From: Gammaproteobacteria bacterium
GTDB taxonomy: Bacteria > Pseudomonadota > Gammaproteobacteria > Pseudomonadales > JAUIET01
Direction of reading: 5' to 3'
NCBI GenBank assembly: GCA_030431775.1
Contig: JAUIHW010000030.1
Location: 1-46,117, forward strand
DNA: 46,117 nt
Part shown: piece after piece, positions 8,858 through 16,739 of the stretch
Numbering within the stretch: position 1 is the first letter of the stretch
Layout of the letters: every line of letters starts with the position of its first letter
Notes under the pieces: model-generated
Database searches by the model: none
Told to the model about the DNA's origin: nothing
Seen by the model: the letters and a program-made list of their open reading frames with translations, nothing else
Translations under genes and position numbers: made by a program

Positions 8858-8917
8858 GCTTTCGTTCGTGTATTGGCGGTAAATTGTTTAATGATTAAGC
8901 ATCATCAGCAAAGGAAT

Positions 8918-9850
8918 ATGGGCGGATTGCAACTGGCTGTCTGCGGCTTCAACCGGCCGGACAGAACATTCATCAAGACAATGATCGAGCTCGCCGCGGA
9001 GCGCGAGGTCGGAGCGTGGACTTTTGTGGATGATGCGCCATCAGATGCTCTGCTGTTGAATATCGACACCCTGCGCCACCAGGAAGGCGAAGTGAACTTC
9101 GCGGTTTCCGACCACCCCAGCGTGGTTGTAGCTTGCTCGCAGAACGCGCCAAGAGCCGCGTCACAACCCAGCGAACACTTACACATGCAACTGCCGCTGA
9201 CCTACTCACGGCTGCTTGAATTACTGCTATTGATCGAATGTCGACTCGAGCACCAACGCAGCCAGCAGACGCCGAACGTCAGTTCACGGCGCTTCTACGA
9301 AGCCATGTGTATGCTCGGCCTGTTGAAATCGCTGATTGATCGCCATCGGAGTGTTGAAATCACCCACCCGAGATACAGCCCCATGCGAATTTATCCGGCA
9401 GAACAGATATTTGCCGTGCCTTTGGGAGCCACCTTAACGGCAGAGATGTTTCAGACCTTGCCGGCCAAATTCCTGGTGCACGACCTGCCAAAAGCAGAAC
9501 ACAAACGGCCACCGCCAAACTGGCAGGCAAAGCCACTTTGGAAGCTGGTTTTCACAGCAGCTCTGCTGGGGTCCCAGGGTCGCTTGAAAGAAGGTGCAAA
9601 CCCGCATGATAAACTGTGTTTGAGCAACGAGCCCGATTACAATATCGTGCCCCAAGCGCTGGAGTACCGGCCAATTTGTGATGCCATGCTGGCCATGGGC
9701 CCGGCCAATATTGGCGCCATCGCCCGACGCTCTGGAAAAAGCATCGAGGATGTGATCGATTTCTGTAACGCTTGCGAAGAAATGCTACTGTTAACCAGAC
9801 TGCCGGCCAGCCATGAACACTCAGATCGTCAAGAGCGCAGCGTCAGCTGA
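8918..9850 (+). CDS. Uncharacterised protein with pseudo-receiver-like N-terminus and winged-helix-like C-terminus
   Basis: I do not recognise a named family. Residues 1-112 alternate strand and helix like a receiver domain: LQLAVCGF, RTFIKTMIELAAER, SDALLLNID, PSVVVACS, then HMQLPLTYSRLLELL, where receivers have the KP motif. The phospho-acceptor region and conserved Lys are degenerate, so phosphorylation is doubtful. The last 65 residues (ANIGAIARRSGKSIEDVIDFC) resemble a helix-turn-helix. Start choices are TTG 8873, ATG 8891 or ATG 8918. I take 8918 because AAAGGA lies just upstream and the fold-like sequence begins there (310 aa). The 3' end overlaps the next gene by 38 nt. It is the first gene of a three-gene operon divergent from the Roadblock/di-iron pair. 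Confidence 0.75.
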   Translation: MGGLQLAVCGFNRPDRTFIKTMIELAAEREVGAWTFVDDAPSDALLLNIDTLRHQEGEVNFAVSDHPSVVVACSQNAPRAASQPSEHLHMQLPLTYSRLLELLLLIECRLEHQRSQQTPNVSSRRFYEAMCMLGLLKSLIDRHRSVEITHPRYSPMRIYPAEQIFAVPLGATLTAEMFQTLPAKFLVHDLPKAEHKRPPPNWQAKPLWKLVFTAALLGSQGRLKEGANPHDKLCLSNEPDYNIVPQALEYRPICDAMLAMGPANIGAIARRSGKSIEDVIDFCNACEEMLLLTRLPASHEHSDRQERSVS

Positions 9851-10511
9851 CAACTCCGCATTACCGATAGGATATCAGCCGGAGCCCGCCCTGCTGCCAC
9901 CGTGTCGCAAGGTCACTCCGCAATTTTCCGACCCACTGCTGCAGCAAGCTTACCCCGGTTTTCTGTCCCGCAAGCTCCAGCGCAACCCGAGAGACCTGTT
10001 GGCCCATGTGCAGAGAATACGCCTGTTGCGTCAGGCCGGGCAAGGGGATGCCTGCTATGCGGCGTTGAATGCACTATTTCAGATACTTGGGACCAGTGGT
10101 CAGGCTTTGCGGAAACGTCTGCTGTTACAGTGCAGGCTATTGCTAAACAAGCAGCAGCACCAGCGTCTTGAGCAGCAATTGTTGGGCGAAGATGCTGCTC
10201 CCTACTCGCTGCCAGTCGTTGACGCTGCATACACAGATATTCAGGGTACTTTGGCCATCGTAGCTCAAACGCACCGAACAACAGATTCTAAGGTAAATGT
10301 TTTGCTCGAACCGCAGCTGAGCAGATTGGAGAGCATGGTGCGTTCTGACCCAGGAGATAAACAAGCCTGTAGCGAGCTGCTCGGCCTCTATCAGCAATAT
10401 AAGCTGCGTAGCGAGTTTACCGCCATGCACGCAGAGTTGCTGAGTCGTCGCTTCGCACTGCCAGAAGATTGGCAGGCAACCGAGCGCATGTTCGCCTGTG
10501 ATCAGGCGTGA
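9813..10511 (+). CDS. Uncharacterised helical-repeat (TPR-like) protein
   Basis: This 232-residue protein has no motif I can name. After a Pro-rich N-terminal 40 residues it is almost entirely predicted helix, with TPR-like spacing of small and aromatic residues (RNPRDLLAHVQRIRLLRQAGQGDACYAALNALFQ, about residues 57-90, then RLLLNKQQHQRLEQQL), and a second helical pair near the C-terminus (DKQACSELLGLYQQYKLRSEF). No signal peptide or membrane segment is seen. It overlaps the upstream gene by 38 nt and is 24 nt from the next, so it is an internal operon member, perhaps an adaptor between the pseudo-receiver and Roadblock-like proteins (inference). Confidence 0.7.
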   Translation: MNTQIVKSAASADNSALPIGYQPEPALLPPCRKVTPQFSDPLLQQAYPGFLSRKLQRNPRDLLAHVQRIRLLRQAGQGDACYAALNALFQILGTSGQALRKRLLLQCRLLLNKQQHQRLEQQLLGEDAAPYSLPVVDAAYTDIQGTLAIVAQTHRTTDSKVNVLLEPQLSRLESMVRSDPGDKQACSELLGLYQQYKLRSEFTAMHAELLSRRFALPEDWQATERMFACDQA

Positions 10512-10535
10512 CGTACGCGGAAGCGGCGAGCTGAA

Positions 10536-11168
10536 ATGACTGATTACCAACTGCTTGATGAACTTTATCTGCTGCCCACTGCCGCCGGCGCATTCTACGC
10601 AGCTTCAAGTCGGGCTGATGACCCTATCCGCGACATGCTATTTAATTTACTCAGAGAAGGCAGCAGCCCGCTGGCAAGCCCCGCATCATTAACTCATTGG
10701 TTTGCGAATGAAGATCAACAGCAATGCCTCGCCTGGTTGCATCGCGCCCAAACCCTGTCACTGATTCAGGGTTTTCGGGAGCCACAGCATGTACCAGGCG
10801 CCGGAACTGGAAAGAAACTGGAAGACCTTTTGCCTGCACTCTCCGCCTTGGGTAAAGCAATACTGGTGGACTGGAACGGGCTTACCCTGGCGTATACCGG
10901 CCTGGACGCTGAAGCAGCGGATATGCTAGCCGCACTCAGTGCTGACCTTATCGCGGTTCAAGCGAGGCACGCACAACGACTGGCGCAAACTCTCGGCCTT
11001 GGCAATCAAGGCTGGGCAGCGGTGGATGCATTTGGATCCAGCCGCATCGGCGCCTGGCCGCTATTTGTGAACGAACAGCGCTTCATGCTGGTGGTTCTGG
11101 GCGAACCACAATTAAATTGCAAAGAGTTCATTGAATTGGTCTGGGTTTTGGTTAACCGCTACGGCTGA
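10536..11168 (+). CDS. Uncharacterised protein with degenerate C-terminal Roadblock/LC7-like domain
   Basis: A 210-residue protein. Residues 1-80 are helical and could form a winged helix (MLFNLLREG...LAWLHRAQTLSLIQGF). Residues 95-210 follow Roadblock topology: helix LLPALSALG, strands KAILVDWNGLTLAYTG (compare VMVASVDGLAIST in the gene at 8416-8784), a long Ala-rich helix (AEAADMLAALSADLIAVQARHAQRLAQTLG), strands WAAVDAFGSSRIGAWPL and FMLVVLGE, and a final helix. The resemblance is pattern-level and below what I would call a certain family match. It is the last gene of the divergent operon, which gives the module a second Roadblock-like subunit. Confidence 0.72.
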   Translation: MTDYQLLDELYLLPTAAGAFYAASSRADDPIRDMLFNLLREGSSPLASPASLTHWFANEDQQQCLAWLHRAQTLSLIQGFREPQHVPGAGTGKKLEDLLPALSALGKAILVDWNGLTLAYTGLDAEAADMLAALSADLIAVQARHAQRLAQTLGLGNQGWAAVDAFGSSRIGAWPLFVNEQRFMLVVLGEPQLNCKEFIELVWVLVNRYG

Positions 11169-11232
11169 CTACCAACCGTAGTAAGGGTTGCCCGCGCATT
11201 CAAGCCTATCAGTACATAGTTAACCACAGGCT

Positions 11233-11246
11233 CCCGCAGGTGCGGG
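11233..11246. repeat. Small inverted repeat between convergent genes
   Basis: CCCGCA-GG-TGCGGG is a perfect 6-bp inverted repeat with a 2-nt centre. It lies between the stop of the Roadblock-like gene (11168) and the stop of the SnoaL-like gene (11250). No T-run follows on either strand, so it is at best a weak or Rho-assisted terminator. Confidence 0.3.
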
Positions 11247-11249
11247 TTG

Positions 11250-11828
11250 TCATCGTGAATCGGGAACAGGCATTACACTGCGTGGAAACCAGGCAGCTTG
11301 TCGTAACAAATTCTGGGCGGCCTGCTCACCCAGCAGTCGAGACTCGCGTCGGCGGATGTACCAATGCCCGGCGCAGCGCTGGAATTGCCATTCATTTACG
11401 GCTACTCGCATCAGCTGGGCTTGGCCACTCCCACCGGCCTGGTAGATCCGGGAATAGCCGGTAGCACGGGCTTGATCCCCGCTTGCTTCCACAGTGACCG
11501 GCCCCACCGTGTGAGCGCAGTTTGGCAACAACGACTGGTGTAAGTCGGATTCCAGCATGCCCTCGATTGCCTCGTGGCCGTGCAGCTCAAGATCCGGGGC
11601 AGCCTGGTTTTGATCTTCGCGGCCCGCGCCAGGTGCAGATACCACATAAACCGCATTCTCCAAATGACAGCTGAGAGCTGCCGCTACGTCACCGCAATCC
11701 GCGGCCAGCCCATATCTGACAACCAGATTGCGAATCGCAAGCTCGTCCTCGGTGCGCTGTAGCCGTTGTTCCAGAGCCTCCAGGCGTTGCAGGAGTGTTT
11801 CTATCTTTTCGGCCTGCTCAGTGCTCAT
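11250..11828 (-). CDS. SnoaL-like / NTF2-fold family protein
   Basis: A 192-residue protein. After an N-terminal coiled-coil helix (EKIETLLQRLEALEQRLQRTEDELAIRNL, about residues 7-35) comes an NTF2/SnoaL-like cone fold: VVRYGLAADCGDVAAAL, a middle segment ending HTVGPVTVEASGDQARATGYSRIY, and NEWQFQRCAGHWYIRRRESRLL. Family members are cyclases, dehydratases, isomerases or non-catalytic binders of hydrophobic ligands. The ATG at 11828 overlaps the stop of the upstream MFS transporter (ATGA), so the two are translationally coupled and may handle one hydrophobic compound as transporter plus modifying or binding protein. An upstream in-frame start at 11912 would run deep into the transporter gene and is rejected. 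Confidence 0.8.
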   Translation of the reverse strand: MSTEQAEKIETLLQRLEALEQRLQRTEDELAIRNLVVRYGLAADCGDVAAALSCHLENAVYVVSAPGAGREDQNQAAPDLELHGHEAIEGMLESDLHQSLLPNCAHTVGPVTVEASGDQARATGYSRIYQAGGSGQAQLMRVAVNEWQFQRCAGHWYIRRRESRLLGEQAAQNLLRQAAWFPRSVMPVPDSR

Positions 11829-13165
11829 GGTGCACCCTCTCCATCGGTGAGTTGCGCGGCTTCGCGATACGCGGCCAGCCCCTGCCAGATCAACAATGCG
11901 GCGAGCGGGCAAACCAGCAGTGGCAGCAGTGCCATGGAATAGCGCAAGGCCTGGTCGTCAGCAAAAATGAAATCCGTAAGTATCGCCACCGCCGTTGGCC
12001 CAAAGGCCAGCCCTAGCAAATTGGTGCAAAACAGCATAAATGCGGATACCTGAGCACGCATCCGGTTTGGCGTAATAAACTGGACAGCCGCCACGCCCAC
12101 CCCGTAGTGCGCGTTGAGAAAAAACACGATGGGCGCAGCCATCCAGATGGCAATAGTCGGCGACGAACCCAAAGGCCCGGCCACTGCCGGCAGTATCCAT
12201 AGCAACGCGACGGCCATAATGATTCGCAACGGCGCATCCTGATAGCCGCGGCGCATCAACGGTTCCACCGCAAAGCCACCGCACAATGTGCCAAGGCTGC
12301 CCGCTACTAGAAACATCAAGCCGAACTGACTGGCAGCCTCGCCCCGCGGCATATCAAAAGTGCGCATCAGCAATTCCGGGTACCAGGCCATGGTACCGTA
12401 GCCAAGAATACCTAACACAGACACCGAACCGATTGGCGCCAGATAGGCGCGCCAGCGCACCCGCAAGTGATTGCGAATAACGGCAAGGCTTGCGGCTTCC
12501 TCGGCCACCAGCAACGATGTTGAGCCAGACTCTCCACGGCGCTTGGGCTCGCTCAGCAAGCCGAGAAATACAGCCAGCAACAATCCCGGCGCGCCAACAA
12601 CAATGAAGGTTAATTGCCAGGGCCTGGTTTCACCCAGCAATGGCAGGACAATTGGCTGCGACGCAGCAAACCACTCGTATACCATGCCGCCGATAACATA
12701 CGCCAATCCGCCGCCCAAGGTAATGCCCAAACTGTAAATAGCCAGCGCCTTCGCCAGTTTCTCTTTCGGAAAAAGATCACTGAGCATTGAGAAGGCCGCC
12801 GGCGAAAGTGTTGCCTCGCCCACACCCACCCCGATACGGGCCAGAAACAGGCTGGAAAAACTACGCGCGGCACCGCACAGACAAGTCATCAAACTCCATA
12901 ACACTAGCCCTATGGTGATAATCCATTTGCGGCTGTGCCGATCAGCCAGGCGTGCGATCGGCAGTCCCATGACAATATAAAACATCGAAAAGGCAAAGCC
13001 ATGCAACAGGCTGTACTGGAAATCACTGATCGCAAAATCCTCGCGAATCGGTCCGATCAGCACAGCCATTACGTTGCGGTCAATAAACGAGAGAATGTAC
13101 GCCAGTAGCAACAGAATCAACGCATAATTGGCGCGCAGCGGCGGAGGATAGTCGCTTGTCTTCAA
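11825..13165 (-). CDS. MFS transporter, spinster-like
   Basis: A 446-residue major facilitator with about 12 membrane segments. The signatures are FIDRNVMAVLIGPI in helix 1, GLPIARLADRHSRKW in the 2-3 loop (family motif A) and GVGVGEATLSPAAFSMLSDLFP in helices 4-5, a pattern typical of the spinster-like group. These transport lipids, sphingolipids or other hydrophobic anions; substrate here is unknown. The start is a TTG at 13165; no upstream ATG exists in this frame without an intervening stop and the ribosome-binding site is weak. A TACAAT (13206-13211, minus strand) could be the -10. The stop overlaps the SnoaL-like gene by 4 nt. Confidence 0.88.
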   Translation of the reverse strand: MKTSDYPPPLRANYALILLLLAYILSFIDRNVMAVLIGPIREDFAISDFQYSLLHGFAFSMFYIVMGLPIARLADRHSRKWIITIGLVLWSLMTCLCGAARSFSSLFLARIGVGVGEATLSPAAFSMLSDLFPKEKLAKALAIYSLGITLGGGLAYVIGGMVYEWFAASQPIVLPLLGETRPWQLTFIVVGAPGLLLAVFLGLLSEPKRRGESGSTSLLVAEEAASLAVIRNHLRVRWRAYLAPIGSVSVLGILGYGTMAWYPELLMRTFDMPRGEAASQFGLMFLVAGSLGTLCGGFAVEPLMRRGYQDAPLRIIMAVALLWILPAVAGPLGSSPTIAIWMAAPIVFFLNAHYGVGVAAVQFITPNRMRAQVSAFMLFCTNLLGLAFGPTAVAILTDFIFADDQALRYSMALLPLLVCPLAALLIWQGLAAYREAAQLTDGEGAP

Positions 13166-13245
13166 AAGAGTATTACTCGTGGCCAGCTTGCGGATTCACC
13201 CATGGATTGTACCCCAGCAACGCAATTATCTGCACCAAACTGAAC

Positions 13246-14190
13246 TCAAGCTATTGGCAGCATGACTTTATGGTCAGCATTGGTGATATAACGCTGTACA
13301 TCCGCTGCGTACAGCGTTCTCAGCTGCTGAAACACCGGCCCCGGTCCACCGTTTCCAATGCTCCGGCCATCAATGGCGGCAACCGGTGTTTGTGCCCCGA
13401 AAGTACCGGTGACAAACGCTTCTTCGGCACTGTAAGCGTCGACCAGCGAGAAGTTCTTTTGCCGGGCGACCATACCATTGCGCTCACACAACTGAATCAC
13501 TTTTTCACGGGTAATGCCATTCATACAGTAATCGCCGGTGGAGGTCCAAACCTCGCCTTTGCGTACGATAAAGAAGTTAGTGGAATTCGTGGTATTGACG
13601 AAACCATGCGGGTCCAGCATGAGTGCCTCGTCAGCCCCGGCCACCAGCGCCTGGTTCAATGCCATGATGCAGTTTAATTTGCTGTGCGAGTTCAAACGTG
13701 GGTCCTGGGTAATCGGTGAGCCACGATGTACCGCAACTGTATGCAGCCTTATTCCTTTCCTGTAGCTGTCCAGGCTGACTTTGCTGTGCTCGGCAATCAT
13801 GACAATGCTTGGGCCTTGCTTGCTCAGGCGCGGATCCTGGAACGGACTGGATTTTACGCCCCGGGTTACCATCAGGCGAATGTGTACGTCATCCACCATC
13901 TGATTGGCGGCCAGCAAACGGTACAGCTCGTCAACCAGGCGGTCTGCCGACATCCCGATATCCAGCCCAATCATCAGCGCGCCTGCATACAATCGCTCCA
14001 AATGCTCCTCCAGAAAGTACACAACCCCCTGCTTCAGCCGCAAACCTTCCCAGACTCCATCACCCAGCAGAAAGCCACTGTCGTATACTGATACCAGAGC
14101 TTGCTCGCGCGGTACTATGTCACCATTTATGTAGATTTTTATCGCTTGGTTGCGAGCATCCAACTCGCTATCGTGTGTACTGGTTGCCAT
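13246..14190 (-). CDS. Class IV PLP-dependent aminotransferase (BCAT/D-Ala aminotransferase fold)
   Basis: A 314-residue fold-type IV aminotransferase. Evident are IYINGDIVPREQALVSVYDSGF, LGDGVWEGLR, the PLP-binding lysine K171 in NSHSKLNCI, EALMLDPHGFVNTTNSTNFF and EAFVTGTFGAQTPV. The substrate could be a branched-chain amino acid, a D-amino acid or aminodeoxychorismate; sequence alone does not decide. The ATG at 14190 is chosen; an upstream in-frame start (14253) would overlap the divergent neighbour. Its start codon is only 16 bp from that of the divergent sulfotransferase-like gene. Plant BCAT-like proteins that join these two domain types are known to me, so a shared pathway is likely. 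Confidence 0.88.
   Translation of the reverse strand: MATSTHDSELDARNQAIKIYINGDIVPREQALVSVYDSGFLLGDGVWEGLRLKQGVVYFLEEHLERLYAGALMIGLDIGMSADRLVDELYRLLAANQMVDDVHIRLMVTRGVKSSPFQDPRLSKQGPSIVMIAEHSKVSLDSYRKGIRLHTVAVHRGSPITQDPRLNSHSKLNCIMALNQALVAGADEALMLDPHGFVNTTNSTNFFIVRKGEVWTSTGDYCMNGITREKVIQLCERNGMVARQKNFSLVDAYSAEEAFVTGTFGAQTPVAAIDGRSIGNGGPGPVFQQLRTLYAADVQRYITNADHKVMLPIA
14146..14174 (+). promoter_or_regulatory. Putative promoter of the sulfotransferase-like gene, inside the aminotransferase gene
   Basis: TTGGTT, a 17-bp spacer and TATCGT (14169-14174) lie upstream of the ATG at 14207, which also has a good ribosome-binding site (GAGGTG, 14193-14198). Because the divergent start codons are 16 bp apart, this promoter sits within the first codons of the aminotransferase gene. 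Predicted by eye. Confidence 0.35.
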
Positions 14191-14206
14191 TGAGGTGTAA
14201 TGTCCT

Positions 14207-14929
14207 ATGCGAATAGCTATGTGGTCTGGTCCACGGAATATCTCCACGGCCATGATGCGTGCCTGGGAAAACCGGGCCGACTGCCGGGTTATTGATGAAC
14301 CTTTTTACGGCTACTACCTGCACACCACCGGCCTGGACCACCCGGGTGCAGACGAGGTGATAGCCGACCAGGGCACCGACTGGCAGAGCGCAGTAGACCG
14401 TTGCATGGCACCACTGGGCAATGGCGAAACAATTTTCTTCCAGAAGCACATGATAATGCACCTGCTCGCTGAAGTGGACCGAGAGTGGCTGCACAACTGT
14501 GAACATCTATTTCTGGTGCGACACCCCGCAGAGGTAGTGGCTTCTTATTCGCAGGTACGCGGCACACCAACACTCAGGGACATTGGTTTCAAAGAGCTTG
14601 CCGAATTGTTCGTTGACATGAAATCGCGGCGAGAAGTGGAACCGCTGGTGATTGATGCCAATGAATTCCTACAGGCCCCGGAACAGCAGCTTCGACAAGT
14701 GTGCGCGCATCTGGGCCTGGTATTCTCCCCGGCCATGCTGAGTTGGCCCAGCGGTTCCAGGGACAGCGACGGGGTTTGGGCCACGTACTGGTATCGGTCG
14801 GTGCAGGCGTCTACCGGCTTTGCGCCCTATCAAGCTCGCTCCCCCCAATTGACGTCCAGCCAGCAGGCCTTGATCGACCAGGCGATGCCCTACTTCGAGC
14901 AGCTGTGGGCTCACCGCTTACGCAACTGA
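14207..14929 (+). CDS. Sulfotransferase-like P-loop protein
   Basis: A 240-residue protein with the sulfotransferase nucleotide-binding pattern: a 5'-phosphosulfate-type loop SGPRNIST (7-14) after the first strand, and a 3'-phosphate-type segment RHPAEVVASY (105-114). Typical sulfotransferases move sulfate from PAPS to hydroxyl or amine groups, but this subgroup has an unusual loop and could bind another nucleotide. It is divergent from the class IV aminotransferase with a 16-bp gap between start codons. GAGGTG 8 nt upstream supports the start. It converges on the aldehyde dehydrogenase gene. Confidence 0.82.
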   Translation: MRIAMWSGPRNISTAMMRAWENRADCRVIDEPFYGYYLHTTGLDHPGADEVIADQGTDWQSAVDRCMAPLGNGETIFFQKHMIMHLLAEVDREWLHNCEHLFLVRHPAEVVASYSQVRGTPTLRDIGFKELAELFVDMKSRREVEPLVIDANEFLQAPEQQLRQVCAHLGLVFSPAMLSWPSGSRDSDGVWATYWYRSVQASTGFAPYQARSPQLTSSQQALIDQAMPYFEQLWAHRLRN

Positions 14930-14947
14930 GCCCAGCATGTTAGTCTG

Positions 14948-16468
14948 CTAGAAAAAGCCCAAGGGGTTGGTGTCGTAACTCACCAACAGATTTTTGGTGT
15001 TCTGGTAATGTTCCAGCGCAACCTTGTGAGTTTCACGGCCAATACCCGACTTCTTATAACCACCGAATGCCGCATGCGCCGGATAGGCGTGGTAACAGTT
15101 CATCCATACCCGACCGGCCTGAATGCCACGCCCCATACGAAACGCACGGTTCGTATCACGAGTCCATACGCCGGCGCCCAGTCCGTAATCGGTCGCGTTG
15201 GCTATGTCCAGCGCTTCGGCTTCATCCTTAAACGTGGTCACCCCCAGGGTTGGCCCGAAGATTTCTTCCTGAAAAACCCGCATCTCATTATGGCCTTTCA
15301 GCAGTGTAGGCTCTACGTAATAACCACCGGACAGGCCATCTCCCACCGCCGCTTTGCCACCTCCCATCAGGAATTCAGCACCCTCGCTGCGGGCAACCTC
15401 CATATAACTCAGTATTTTGTCGAGTTGCTCCTGCGACGCCTGGGCCCCCACCATGGTTTCGGTATCCAGCGGGTTTCCTTGCTTGATGTTGTTGGCGCGT
15501 TCCAACACTTTTTCAATAAACGGCTCATAAATGCTTTCCTGTACCAAAGCACGCGATGGGCAGGTACAGACTTCGCCTTGATTAAAAAAGCCCAGCAACA
15601 GACCTTCCACACATTTGCTCACAAACTCGTCTTCCTGTTGCAGCACATCGTCGAAGTATATATTCGGAGACTTGCCACCCAGTTCAACCGTGGATGGAAT
15701 CAAAGTATTGGCCGCGCTGGCAAGAATTTTGTGGCCCACTGCAGTTGAGCCGGTAAAGGCAATTTTGGCGATTCGGTCGCTGTTCGCCAGGGCTGCACCT
15801 ATTTCCTCACCATACCCGTTTAGAACGTTCACGGTACCGGCTGGCAGCAGATCCTGGATCATCTCCAGCAACACCAGGATGGACGTTGGGGTTTGCTCAG
15901 CCGGTTTGAGAATAACGCAGTTGCCAGCTGCTAGCGCAGGCGCCAGCTTCCAGCCAGCCATCAACAAAGGAAAGTTCCAAGGGATTATCTGGCCGACCAC
16001 GCCCAGCGGTTCGTGAAAATGGTAAGACACCGTGTTGCCGTCAATATCCGAAGCGCTGCCTTCCTGGGCGCGAATACAGCCTGCGAAATAGCGAAAGTGG
16101 TCTACCAATAAGGGAATATCAGCATTCAGCGTTTCGCGGATGGCCTTGCCGTTCTCCCAGGTTTCCACATAGGCCAGTGTTTCCAGATTGGCTTCGATCC
16201 GGTCGGCGATTTTCAGTAATGTGTTGGAACGTTCTGCAGCTGCTGTTTTGCCCCAGCTGGGGGCCGCCTTATGTGCTGCGTCCAGCGCATACTGAAGGTC
16301 CGCAGCGCTGGAACGTGGCACCTCACAGAATGCCTCTCCAGTCACGGGGCTTATATTGTCAAAATACTCGCCTTCCAAAGGCGCCACCCACTCTCCACCG
16401 ACAAAGTTGGCATAGCGATTTTTGAATTCGAACAGGGCTTCAGGCGAGCCGGGCTGAGCGTAAATCAT
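14948..16468 (-). CDS. NAD-dependent aldehyde dehydrogenase, AldB/ExaC type
   Basis: A 506-residue aldehyde dehydrogenase. Motifs are [18 protein letters not shown], the catalytic glutamate E262 in ELGGKSP and the catalytic cysteine C301 in NQGEVCTC. The doubled Cys after the active site, [19 protein letters not shown], and the C-terminal [13 protein letters not shown] are characteristic of AldB (E. coli) and ExaC (Pseudomonas ethanol oxidation), which oxidise acetaldehyde and other short aldehydes. A strong ribosome-binding site (AAGAGGAGAA) precedes the ATG. No pyrroloquinoline-quinone alcohol dehydrogenase gene is in the window, so the physiological aldehyde is uncertain. It appears monocistronic. 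Confidence 0.93.
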   Translation of the reverse strand: MIYAQPGSPEALFEFKNRYANFVGGEWVAPLEGEYFDNISPVTGEAFCEVPRSSAADLQYALDAAHKAAPSWGKTAAAERSNTLLKIADRIEANLETLAYVETWENGKAIRETLNADIPLLVDHFRYFAGCIRAQEGSASDIDGNTVSYHFHEPLGVVGQIIPWNFPLLMAGWKLAPALAAGNCVILKPAEQTPTSILVLLEMIQDLLPAGTVNVLNGYGEEIGAALANSDRIAKIAFTGSTAVGHKILASAANTLIPSTVELGGKSPNIYFDDVLQQEDEFVSKCVEGLLLGFFNQGEVCTCPSRALVQESIYEPFIEKVLERANNIKQGNPLDTETMVGAQASQEQLDKILSYMEVARSEGAEFLMGGGKAAVGDGLSGGYYVEPTLLKGHNEMRVFQEEIFGPTLGVTTFKDEAEALDIANATDYGLGAGVWTRDTNRAFRMGRGIQAGRVWMNCYHAYPAHAAFGGYKKSGIGRETHKVALEHYQNTKNLLVSYDTNPLGFF

Positions 16469-16603
16469 ACAATTCTCCTCTTGGTTATTAGGCTTGGGCA
16501 GACACTGTACTCCTGCGCATGCCCATGCTATCGAAAACAGCCCGGCTCGTATAGCGATTACTATTTATACAGGACAGTACATAAAAATACCGGCTGGCGC
16601 GCT

Positions 16604-16618
16604 GTATGCTGGGCATAC
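16604..16618. repeat. Inverted repeat upstream of the aldehyde dehydrogenase gene
   Basis: GTATGC-TGG-GCATAC is a perfect 6-bp inverted repeat in the 271-bp gap between the aldehyde dehydrogenase start (16468) and the small gene at 16740. It could be an operator for either; no regulator gene adjoins. Confidence 0.25.
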
Positions 16619-16649
16619 CCAAACCTGCTCTGAGTAGAGTGCCATTTTT

Positions 16650-16677
16650 TTGACTTTATTTAACGTGGATTTACATT
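16650..16677 (+). promoter_or_regulatory. Sigma-70-type promoter of the 57-residue small protein gene
   Basis: TTGACT (16650-16655), a 16-bp spacer and TACATT (16672-16677) predict a start near 16684 and a leader of about 56 nt. The -10 and its flank (TGGATTTACATT) resemble the promoter at 44152-44179. Predicted by eye. Confidence 0.5.
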
Positions 16678-16739
16678 CTTTTTTCAGCAATTGACTACTC
16701 TTAAGTTGAGACACACGTCACAAGCTGTAGGGGAACGTA

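Noticed and set aside
11900-11912. Extended N-terminus of the SnoaL-like protein from 11912.
   Set aside because: It would overlap the transporter coding region by about 85 nt, while the ATG at 11828 gives a clean ATGA coupling and a normal family N-terminus.
13162-13203. A 13-codon leader frame (ATG at 13203 on the minus strand) whose TGA overlaps the TTG start of the MFS gene.
   Set aside because: It has no good ribosome-binding site, and the only -10-like element (13206-13211) would start transcription inside or after its ATG. Chance overlap is more likely.
16620-16660. A TGGCAC motif on the minus strand upstream of the aldehyde dehydrogenase gene as a sigma-54 promoter.
   Set aside because: The -12 element does not match (TCAGA instead of TTGCA-like), so the site fails the GG-N10-GC requirement.
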